Shown here piece by piece: positions 51,038-57,530 of a stretch of DNA of 64,000 bases; the stretch's first letter is position 1; every line of letters starts with the position of its first letter. Source of the stretch: Parabacteroides sp. TM07-1AC (GTDB lineage: Bacteria; Bacteroidota; Bacteroidia; Bacteroidales; Tannerellaceae); NCBI RefSeq assembly GCF_003480915.1, contig NZ_QUKD01000005.1, positions 310,001 through 374,000 on the forward strand. The letters run 5' to 3'. Below the pieces are notes generated by a model. That model did no database searches. It was not told where the DNA came from and saw nothing but the letters and a program-made list of their open reading frames with translations. Made by a program: the position numbers and the translations under genes.

Positions 51038-51802
51038 ATGAAGTCTGCTTTTAGCGATATTATTTATGAGAAAAGAGGAATATACGGGGTATTGCATGTT
51101 ATCATTTTGTTACTTTCGCTATTCCTTATTGTAGTCATTTCAATTGATACATTTAAGAACATTCCTTTCATGACGCAGGGCTCGTATCTGAAAATACAGT
51201 TCTGGATATGTATGTTCTTCATTGCCGATTTCGTTTTGGAGTTTTTCTTATCAAAACGTAAATTATATTATCTGCAAACCCATTTTATCTTCCTGATCGT
51301 ATCTATTCCTTATCTGAATATTATTAATTATTACGGAATCGAATTCTCTCCGGAGATCACCTATTTCCTCCGTTTTATCCCGTTGGCACGCAGCGGTTAC
51401 GCACTGGCTATCGTAGTGGGATGGCTGTCATCAAACAAAGCATCCGGCCTGTTCGTCTCCTATCTGACGATGCTGTTGGCAACAGTCTATTTCTCCAGCC
51501 TGATATTCTTCGTGATCGAACATAAGGTCAACCCGCAGGTAACCGGCTACGATGATGCGTTATGGTGGGCTTTTATGGACGTGACAACGGTCGGTTCGAA
51601 TATATATGCCGTTACTCCGACAGGAAGGATATTATCGGTCCTCCTGGCAGCATTAGGGATGATGATGTTCCCGATATTCACTGTTTATGTAACCAGCCTG
51701 GTCCAAAATGCAAACAAAAGGAAAGCAGACTTTTACAAGATAGATGATACACCTGCCCCACAACAGGCAGTGGCATCAAAACCTGCTGAAGAGAAAGAAT
51801 AA
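51038..51802 (+). CDS. Voltage-gated-type ion channel protein
   Basis: The 254-residue membrane protein has about six hydrophobic segments. The pore region reads ALWWAFMDVTTVGSNIYAVTPTGRILSVLLAALGMMMFPIFTVYVTSL: a pore helix, filter and inner helix. The filter is TTVGSN where potassium channels have TVGYG, so ion selectivity is uncertain. A channel gene of this type accompanies the Bacteroides gad cluster, where it may balance charge during acid stress. It is divergent from gadC across a 199-base spacer with a small inverted repeat (TAGTTTG at 50917, CAAACTA at 50936). Confidence 0.85.
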   Translation: MKSAFSDIIYEKRGIYGVLHVIILLLSLFLIVVISIDTFKNIPFMTQGSYLKIQFWICMFFIADFVLEFFLSKRKLYYLQTHFIFLIVSIPYLNIINYYGIEFSPEITYFLRFIPLARSGYALAIVVGWLSSNKASGLFVSYLTMLLATVYFSSLIFFVIEHKVNPQVTGYDDALWWAFMDVTTVGSNIYAVTPTGRILSVLLAALGMMMFPIFTVYVTSLVQNANKRKADFYKIDDTPAPQQAVASKPAEEKE

Positions 51803-51848
51803 ATAAGGAAAATGATACCAAATCCGGTATTGTTTCAGATAAGTTGCC

Positions 51849-51856
51849 TATATTTG
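51849..51856 (+). promoter_or_regulatory. -7 promoter element and possible operator of the hipBA-like pair
   Basis: TATATTTG at 51849-51856 precedes the ATG at 51913 by 56 bases. Between them lie TGATATCA (51865-51872, a perfect palindrome) and two similar words, ATATCATTATAGCA and ATATCATATATAGCA. These may be autoregulatory binding sites for the HipB-like protein. Confidence 0.5.
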
Positions 51857-51912
51857 CATATTATTGATATCATTATAGCATTAATATCATATATAGCAAC
51901 TTATTTGATACA

Positions 51913-52230
51913 ATGATGTATATTAAATTCATACCGGGAATTACCCGTAGCGAAGATATAATAACAGAATATGCCGCCCGCATTAAACAGCGCAGGCTCG
52001 AAAAGAATCTTTCCAGAAATAAACTGGCAGAGTTATCCGGAGTCAGCGCTGCCACATTGCGTAAATTCGAAGATGAAGGTAAGATATCTCTAGAATCTTT
52101 CATTGCTATTGCTGTCGCCCTCGGATACTCCGAAGAGTTGCTTAAATTAATGGAAACACCCCGGTATACAACTATCGAGGAACTGAATGACATCAATACC
52201 AATAAATCCAGAAAGAGAGGGAGAATATGA
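51913..52230 (+). CDS. HipB-like XRE-family regulator/antitoxin
   Basis: This 105-residue protein contains an XRE helix-turn-helix: YAARIKQRRLEKNLSRNKLAELSGVSAATLRKFEDEGKISLESFIAIAVALG. A basic tail (NKSRKRGRI) follows. It overlaps the HipA-like gene by four bases (52227-52230), the arrangement of hipBA toxin-antitoxin operons. HipB proteins bind their operator and neutralise HipA. The pair starts the block of accessory genes that separates the two halves of the gad locus. Confidence 0.88.
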   Translation: MMYIKFIPGITRSEDIITEYAARIKQRRLEKNLSRNKLAELSGVSAATLRKFEDEGKISLESFIAIAVALGYSEELLKLMETPRYTTIEELNDINTNKSRKRGRI

Positions 52231-53336
52231 TACGTGAAATATCCAAACTAAGCGTATATTACCATGACAGACTTGTAGGTATGATAGCCATTTCTCCCAA
52301 AGGTAACTGTGTATTTCAATATGACAAAGAATGGCTTACTGACGGTTTCTCAATATCTCCTCTAAAACTACCTCTCACAAACCAATTATTTGAAGCGCCT
52401 TCAACACCGTTCTACGGCAACTTCGGTGTATTTGCCGACAGCCTGCCGGATGGCTACGGTAGATATTTACTCCATAAGATGCTTTTGAAAGAAGGCATTG
52501 ACGATTTTACTTTAAATCCACTACAACGCCTGAGTATTGTAGGCTCAAGTGGTATGGGAGCCTTATGTTATTTGCCGGAAACAGCAGTCGGTATATCCAA
52601 GGAGCTTCCCAGCCTCGACTCCTTACAGCAACTGGCTGATGATGTCTTAAATGAAAAGTCGTTGGATAACATCGACATTTTATATCACAACAGCGGAAAC
52701 TCAGGTGGATGTCGTCCCAAATGCTTGCTCAATGTAGATGGTGAATCCTGGCTAATCAAATTCAGGCATACCTATGATCCGTCGGATATGGGACAGAAAG
52801 AATATCAATATTCACTTACAGCCAAAGCCTGCGGTATCAATATGCCGGAAACAAGATTGTTCGAAGGGAAATACTTTGGTGTAAAACGCTTCGACATCGA
52901 CAACGGACAACGTATTCACACTATCACCGCAGCCGGATTACTGGACGTAGACTTTCGTTACCCTTCTCTCGATTATATCGCTTTAATGCAGGCAACCGGC
53001 TATTTAACCAAGCAGCAACCGCAGGTGGAAGAAATGTTTCGCCGGATGGTATTCAACGTATTGACCGGCAATAAAGACGACCATGCCAAGAACTTTGCCT
53101 TTTTATATATCAATAACGGTTGGCAATTATCGCCAGCCTACGACCTCACCCGCTCAGACGAAGGTTATGGCGGCGAACATACCACCTTGATCAACGGAAA
53201 AGGTCTCCCCGACTACAACGATATGATCGAAGCCGGTACCCGAATCCGCCTTCCCCGTAAAAAGTGCAAAGAACTGTTCGATCAGGTATACTCAAACTGC
53301 GCAAAGATCATGTTAAAGAAATGGCATGATTTCTAA
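52227..53336 (+). CDS. HipA-like serine/threonine kinase toxin
   Basis: HipA proteins are kinases that slow growth by phosphorylating targets such as glutamyl-tRNA synthetase. This 369-residue protein has the N-terminal HipA domain (FGVFADSLPDGYGRYLL, GSSGMGALCYLPE). The kinase part contains SGGCRPKCLLN, WLIKFRHT and YFGVKRFDI, a catalytic loop NVLTGNKDDHAKNFAFLY, and the metal-binding LSPAYDLTRSD. All key residues appear present, so it should be active. It is shorter than E. coli HipA (440). The target here is unknown. A bidirectional terminator follows. Confidence 0.9.
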   Translation: MIREISKLSVYYHDRLVGMIAISPKGNCVFQYDKEWLTDGFSISPLKLPLTNQLFEAPSTPFYGNFGVFADSLPDGYGRYLLHKMLLKEGIDDFTLNPLQRLSIVGSSGMGALCYLPETAVGISKELPSLDSLQQLADDVLNEKSLDNIDILYHNSGNSGGCRPKCLLNVDGESWLIKFRHTYDPSDMGQKEYQYSLTAKACGINMPETRLFEGKYFGVKRFDIDNGQRIHTITAAGLLDVDFRYPSLDYIALMQATGYLTKQQPQVEEMFRRMVFNVLTGNKDDHAKNFAFLYINNGWQLSPAYDLTRSDEGYGGEHTTLINGKGLPDYNDMIEAGTRIRLPRKKCKELFDQVYSNCAKIMLKKWHDF

Positions 53337-53342
53337 TAAAAA

Positions 53343-53384
53343 AAGGCTGTGCCTAATTCCCCATGAAAGGGATAGCACAGCCTT
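53343..53384. terminator. Bidirectional terminator between hipA-like gene and surface-protein gene
   Basis: AAGGCTGTGC (53343-53352) and GCACAGCCTT (53375-53384) form a perfect 10-bp stem, preceded by an A-run and followed by ATTTAT. It serves the convergent genes on both sides. Confidence 0.8.
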
Positions 53385-53404
53385 ATTTATGCCATGACAG
53401 CTGT

Positions 53405-55129
53405 TTATTCGCTTATGCGAACTTTATAGCTTTGGTCATTCAAACGGACAATGTAAAGACCTTGCGGCAATTGTATTTGGGCTTCGCTGGAAACCAGGGT
53501 TGATTTCACCAGCTGGCCTTGCATATTGAATACGTTCACCTGGGCAGTTGCTTCCGGCTGGATATACAGAATACCGTCTGCTACATATACTTTCTGAACA
53601 GAAGCGTTGATCTCTTCATTGGCTGTTTCCGTATTCTTGACAATACCATCGATTTTAACAACCATATCAGCTGTTACCGGTTCTGTCACGTAATTCATGT
53701 TGGCATCCGGTTCCAGTGTTTTATCACCAACGGTTACAACCGGTTTGGATTGATTATATTCTTCTTCCAATACCAAAGAGAAACGGAAACGTTCGCCTTC
53801 TTCTATCTGGGCAACACCTTCGCCCGGAGTGGTTGTTGCACCTGTCAAAGTAGGTAGGGTTACAGTATACAAAGGTAAGAGAGATGGATAATCGTTTTCT
53901 CTGAATAACCAAGGTTTAGCACTTGCAGGGAATTTTCCATTAATTTCGTTGATGAACTCCTCTTCTTTTATTACTTCAGCACTATTTGCATAGAAAGTGT
54001 TTTCTGATTTAGAGTCTCCAAATAAGAAAGCTGTATAAGCAGGCTCGATAGAACCAGTAGCCTCTTCACTCTTTAACGTGGTTACAGCGCTCCAAGAGTT
54101 TGACAGCATGCTTTTATAATTCGCAACGGCTACAAGACCTGCTGTATATATAGTTGTTTTACCACCTTCCTGCTTATTGTCTGCGATAGATGTGAAAGAT
54201 TCTCCTACGCTTGCCACATGCTCAACCTGACAAGATTGAGCAAAAGCAGCTATTCCTGCTGTACGAAGTATCAAATCTGCAACATTCCCAGTAGCTTTAT
54301 CCTCCATGGTACTACCAGTAAAACAATCAATAATATTTGAATTATACATCTCAGCTGCAATACCTCCGATCTGAACGTAACATTGTTCTCCACCATTTAC
54401 TGCGACTTCATTCAGATATGTTCCATACGTGCGGCAATTCTCAACCGTACTATTAGTTAAACTAACAGCTAACCCACCAATGGCAGAACTGCTTACTTCC
54501 CCTTTAGCACGCACCGTATAGGTACCTTCTGTCGTACAATTGATCATTTTTCCTTCTACAACCTGAAAAGCTAGCCCACCTATCAGTACACTATAATCGG
54601 CACCTTCCAAATCATACTCAACTTTAGTGCCGACCATATGTATATTTTTGAGAGTTGCACCTTTGCAATATATAAAAAGAGCTCGAACTTGACTTTTAGA
54701 ATCTTGTTTTTTTCCTGTTATTGTAAAGTTCTTGATCATATATCCGTCGCCATCATATGTCCCGCAAAAATAGGCTCCAGCTCCAATTACAGGCATTTTA
54801 TCACCTTCTTCAAATACAATATCAGCTGTCTGCTTAAAGAATACCCCTTTCAAGTTTTCTAAAGACTCATTCTCTGCTTTTGAAGTCAACTCAGCTAATT
54901 TCTGCAAATCTTCCTTTGTCGCAATCTGATATGGATCAGCTTCTGTACCCGTACCACCGACAAACGTGGCAGCATCCGCTTTGGTTTGAATCGGTGCGAC
55001 ATAATCGAACGACTCGATCGGTTTATCAATCTTCATCGATGCTGATACACTCGCATCCACTTGTGCTTGCACACCACACGCAACAGCCATAAAGGCTACT
55101 GCCAAAGTAAAAATTTTCTTCATACTCAT
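53405..55129 (-). CDS. Secreted repeat protein with C-terminal sorting-like domain
   Basis: The 574-residue product has a signal peptide (KKIFTLAVAFMAVACGVQAQ). Its middle consists of beta-helix-like GLUG-type repeats: DPYQIATKEDLQKLAELTSK, FCGTYDGDGYMIKNFTI, IGGLAFQVVEGKMINCTTEG, IGGLAVSLTNSTVENCRTYG. The last 70 residues (VNVFNMQGQLVKSTLVSSEA, LPQGLYIVRLND, YKVRISE) look like a type IX secretion sorting domain or the related C-terminal domains of Bacteroidales surface proteins. It is probably a surface-exposed adhesin-like protein. It lies downstream of the HU-like gene and of the invertible promoter, so its expression may be phase-variable. Confidence 0.75.
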   Translation of the reverse strand: MSMKKIFTLAVAFMAVACGVQAQVDASVSASMKIDKPIESFDYVAPIQTKADAATFVGGTGTEADPYQIATKEDLQKLAELTSKAENESLENLKGVFFKQTADIVFEEGDKMPVIGAGAYFCGTYDGDGYMIKNFTITGKKQDSKSQVRALFIYCKGATLKNIHMVGTKVEYDLEGADYSVLIGGLAFQVVEGKMINCTTEGTYTVRAKGEVSSSAIGGLAVSLTNSTVENCRTYGTYLNEVAVNGGEQCYVQIGGIAAEMYNSNIIDCFTGSTMEDKATGNVADLILRTAGIAAFAQSCQVEHVASVGESFTSIADNKQEGGKTTIYTAGLVAVANYKSMLSNSWSAVTTLKSEEATGSIEPAYTAFLFGDSKSENTFYANSAEVIKEEEFINEINGKFPASAKPWLFRENDYPSLLPLYTVTLPTLTGATTTPGEGVAQIEEGERFRFSLVLEEEYNQSKPVVTVGDKTLEPDANMNYVTEPVTADMVVKIDGIVKNTETANEEINASVQKVYVADGILYIQPEATAQVNVFNMQGQLVKSTLVSSEAQIQLPQGLYIVRLNDQSYKVRISE

Positions 55130-55200
55130 TTTAATTTAAGTTAGACTAATTATTAAAGTTAGATATATTTTCAGCGTTAACATTTTTTAGGCGCACCGTC

Positions 55201-55325
55201 TAACCAACGTTGGTTAGTTCGAATAAGAGCCATTGGTCAGCTTGCTTAACCAACATTGGTTTGATGGTGTAACCAACGGCTCTCAGCTTCATTAACCAAC
55301 AGTTGGTCAGAGAGGCTAACCAGGG
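55201..55325. repeat. Array of AACCAACnTTGGTT dyads, 23-bp period
   Basis: The word AACCAAC begins at 55202, 55248, 55271 and 55294, and a related AACCAG at 55318; TTGGT begins at 55210, 55233, 55256 and 55303. Spacings are 23 or 46 bases, with one 24, so there are five to six units, the first being the perfect palindrome TAACCAACGTTGGTTA. AGAGCCATTGGT (55226) and ACCAACGGCTCT (55272) pair with one mismatch. It fills the gap between the HU-like and surface-protein genes. No T-run follows on the minus strand, so it is not a plain terminator. Confidence 0.7.
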
Positions 55326-55330
55326 AGGGA

Positions 55331-56092
55331 TTATTCGATTACCGGACGATCATCCTCATCGTCTCCACCTGGTTTTTCACCTACATACAGTAAAACAGGG
55401 AATGTATAAGTTCGCGGATCTTTGACCAGTTTATTACCTGCACCGGACTGGGTGGTAATACTTAATGTATACTCTCCGTCGGTCAATGTCGGAAGCATAA
55501 CGGTCAGTTGCGAAGGATTGTTATGAATAAGTAACGGGCATTTCAGCGGATCGCCGCCGGTCGGAACCAAGAATACGCCTACATTTTCAGCATCTCCTGC
55601 AACCTTGATATTCGAGCCATTAATCACTGCAGCACTGCCTGAAGTCAATAGTCCGTTTAATTCGCCGGTCGTAGAATCCGTAATCGAGTTAATAACCGGA
55701 CCGGTGATAGCCGGTCGTGTCTGTACCTGTACGTCAGACAATCTGTCACGCAGTTTTTTACTGGGGATGAAAGTGGCTGAAAGTTTATGTTTTACGGGAT
55801 CGAACGGAGCCTTTTCTCCATCGAAAGCTCCCAAAATATTTAACAAATACTGTCCTACACCATCGATAACGCTTTTGTTTTCGGCAATAGCCTCTATCTT
55901 TTCCTGATCGGCCATGTCAAGGATGTTGACGATGGTTTCCTTGCGATACTCGGTTCGTTTGGCCACGATGCGGTCAGCGATTTGTTCGTTACGTAAAGTC
56001 CCTGTGATGGCGGCTTTTGCAGTGTAGTCTCCTTTTTTCTCTGTGACGGCGTTGTCGTAGAGGTCGGCAGTTAGAATGATCTTTTCAGCCAT
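55331..56092 (-). CDS. HU-like DNA-binding/DUF4469 domain protein
   Basis: The 253-residue protein has an N-terminal region (MAEKIILTADLYDNAVTEKKGDYTAKAAITGTL, ANRIVAKR-like RIVAKRTEYRKETIVNIL) resembling the HU/IHF-like domain found before DUF4469 in Bacteroidales proteins. The DUF4469 part covers about residues 130-245 (PAITGPVINSITDSTTGELNGLLTSGSAAVINGSNIKV, VMLPTLTDGEYTLSITTQ), an immunoglobulin-like fold. The tail is acidic (GGDDEDDRP). There is no signal peptide. Function is unknown. It is the first gene that the neighbouring invertible promoter would drive after inversion. Confidence 0.78.
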   Translation of the reverse strand: MAEKIILTADLYDNAVTEKKGDYTAKAAITGTLRNEQIADRIVAKRTEYRKETIVNILDMADQEKIEAIAENKSVIDGVGQYLLNILGAFDGEKAPFDPVKHKLSATFIPSKKLRDRLSDVQVQTRPAITGPVINSITDSTTGELNGLLTSGSAAVINGSNIKVAGDAENVGVFLVPTGGDPLKCPLLIHNNPSQLTVMLPTLTDGEYTLSITTQSGAGNKLVKDPRTYTFPVLLYVGEKPGGDDEDDRPVIE

Positions 56093-56140
56093 GATAATGA
56101 ATGTTTAGTGCCCGCGGTTAACCAGGCGTTTCCTTGTTTT

Positions 56141-56163
56141 GACCTTATTTGTGAAATAAGGGT
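56141..56163. repeat. Left inverted repeat (IRL) of the invertible segment
   Basis: This 23-bp repeat begins GACCTTATTTGTG and ends AAATAAGGGT, and is the exact reverse complement of 56487-56509. It is itself a dyad (CCTTATTT, GTG, AAATAAGG) with an asymmetric 3-base centre, as in tyrosine-recombinase crossover sites. Confidence 0.9.
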
Positions 56164-56394
56164 AGTTCTTTATATTGGATTTTTTGCGGCTGAGAGTAGT
56201 CTTTTCTCCTTTTGAGAAGAATAGTGTGTGTATCAATGTGAGTAAAACAGGCTGCTAATGATACACTCCCTACTCCTTTTCAAGAGGGAAAAGGTTACCC
56301 TTAGTACCTCTATGCCCATACATTAACCTAAGCCTCCTAAATTTTTCATAAAAGCACAAATCATCCCCTACCCATCTAATTATAAGCAGATAAG

Positions 56395-56427
56395 TTTGTT
56401 CTTGTTTAAATAAAATATATATCTTTG
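56395..56427 (+). promoter_or_regulatory. Promoter inside the invertible segment
   Basis: TTTG (56395-56398) and TATCTTTG (56420-56427) are separated by 21 bases, matching the Bacteroidota -33/-7 promoter layout. Transcription would start near 56433 and run rightward in the orientation given. Confidence 0.75.
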
Positions 56428-56461
56428 CCCCGTTTCCACACTAGTACAGGTCCTTTTTATC

Positions 56462-56515
56462 ATGGCCTGCATCAAATGGGACAAACACCCTTATTTCACA
56501 AATAAGGTCTCTTAA
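56462..56515 (+). CDS. Possible leader peptide spanning the right inverted repeat
   Basis: An ATG about 30 bases after the promoter opens a 17-codon frame, MACIKWDKHPYFTNKVS, which reads through the right repeat and stops just outside it. If the segment inverts, the same frame instead continues into the left flank with KTRKRLVNRGH and stops 12 bases before the ATG of the HU-like gene. It could be a leader that couples translation to that gene. It may equally be a chance frame. Confidence 0.3.
   Translation: MACIKWDKHPYFTNKVS
56487..56509. repeat. Right inverted repeat (IRR) of the invertible segment
   Basis: Exact reverse complement of 56141-56163, beginning ACCCTTATTT and ending ACAAATAAGGTC. 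It lies 2 bases outside the stop codon of the recombinase gene. Confidence 0.9.
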
Positions 56516-57441
56516 GCCCTCACTCCTACCAAACTATCCAGTCCCTTTATAATAATCTTGTTGGCAGCATTGAGCCTCGACTGGTCGAGTGCTTTCAGAT
56601 AGAGGCGTGTTGTCCTTTCCGACGTATGGCCGAGTGCCTGGCTGATAACAGCTATCGGAGTGTCGTTACGCAATGCCTCTGTCGCCCAGGTGTGACGGAA
56701 AACATACGAAGTTAGATGGATAGGGATGACCAGACGTTGACCGATTTCTTTCAAACAACTGTTGTAATGATGAAGGGCTTTCTTATAGGCTTCATATTGC
56801 TGTTCCCCGTTACTGTCTTCGGACAGAACGGGGAAGAGATAACAGCTACCGGGTTGCATGTATTTATCGAGCAGTCGTTGCATGCCGGGGGTGATGCAGA
56901 CACGTACCAGGGTACCAGTCTTACAGCGGTTGTAGACTAATTCACCGGCGATAATATTGTCGGCTGTCAGATGCGCCAGGTCGACAAAAGGCAATCCGCA
57001 AGCCAAAAAGGAGAAAAGGGCAAAGTCTTTTGCCATCTCCAGCTCATGACTATCCGACAAATCCATCTGCACAATCTCTTCGATCGTTTCCCTACGAAGG
57101 GCACGTTTGGCAGTTTCTCCTTGCCGTAAGTTAAGGTGTGCAAAAGGCGAAAGGCAGTTCGACGGTGCCAACCCTTCGCGCACAGCCCTATGAAAGATGG
57201 CACGAAAGCTACTCAGATAGCTGTTTATCGAATTTGTTTTCAGATGTCCCAATGACTGAAGCCAGTCACGGAAGCGATCGATCAAACCGGAAGTGATATC
57301 GTCAAACGACAGACGATCATCACCCCAAAACTGCCGGAGCCAGTTGGAGGAAGCTCGGTAAAGGTCGGCAGTCGAAAAATGCCCGGCCTTACGTTTACGC
57401 TTCACCAAAGTGTCGGCATAAGTGAAGAAAAAGGTTGTCAT
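56512..57441 (-). CDS. Tyrosine-type site-specific recombinase (DNA invertase)
   Basis: The 309-residue protein has a SAM-like core-binding domain (LYRASSNWLRQFWGDDRLSF, FRDWLQSLGHLKTNSINSYLSSFRAIFHRAVREG) and a catalytic domain. The second-half residues are intact: the strand lysine (NRCKTGTLV), YVFRHTWATEAL with R249, LGHTSERTTRLYL with H272 and the nucleophile Y281. At the usual Arg I site it reads ACGLPFVDLAHL: neither the XerC/D position (GL-R) nor the R-G-M position of many Bacteroidales invertases holds arginine (C148, P151). Its stop lies 2 bases from the right repeat, so it most likely flips that segment. Confidence 0.9.
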   Translation of the reverse strand: MTTFFFTYADTLVKRKRKAGHFSTADLYRASSNWLRQFWGDDRLSFDDITSGLIDRFRDWLQSLGHLKTNSINSYLSSFRAIFHRAVREGLAPSNCLSPFAHLNLRQGETAKRALRRETIEEIVQMDLSDSHELEMAKDFALFSFLACGLPFVDLAHLTADNIIAGELVYNRCKTGTLVRVCITPGMQRLLDKYMQPGSCYLFPVLSEDSNGEQQYEAYKKALHHYNSCLKEIGQRLVIPIHLTSYVFRHTWATEALRNDTPIAVISQALGHTSERTTRLYLKALDQSRLNAANKIIIKGLDSLVGVRA

Positions 57442-57469
57442 ACTATATATAATTTAGAAATAAACAAAA

Positions 57470-57508
57470 CAAGCCTCCCGTCCTCTGAACGAGGAACAAA
57501 GAGGCTTG
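57470..57508 (-). terminator. Terminator of the gadB-glsA operon
   Basis: On the minus strand CAAGCCTC pairs with GAGGCTTG and an inner TCCTC/GAGGA stem adds to it, followed by TTTTGTTTATTT. It ends glsA transcription before the recombinase gene, which must therefore have its own promoter. Confidence 0.75.
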
Positions 57509-57530
57509 CCAATTAAAAGAATAAACTGTT

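Larger units (their letters stand above)
56141..56509. other. Invertible promoter segment (phase-variation switch)
   Basis: Perfect 23-bp inverted repeats bound 323 bases of A/T-rich, largely non-coding DNA with one clear promoter (TTTG at 56395, 21 bases, TATCTTTG at 56420-56427). A tyrosine recombinase gene ends 3 bases beyond the right repeat. As written the promoter points right, into the 3' end of the recombinase gene and away from the HU-like and surface-protein genes. After inversion it would sit near 56223-56230 on the minus strand, about 130 bases before the HU-like ATG. No TAnnTTTG element faces left in this orientation. This 419-base gap holds nothing else but a short leader frame. 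Confidence 0.85.

Noticed and set aside
55201-55325. CRISPR array or rho-independent terminator
   Set aside because: There are no true spacers, and no T-run follows on the strand that is transcribed.
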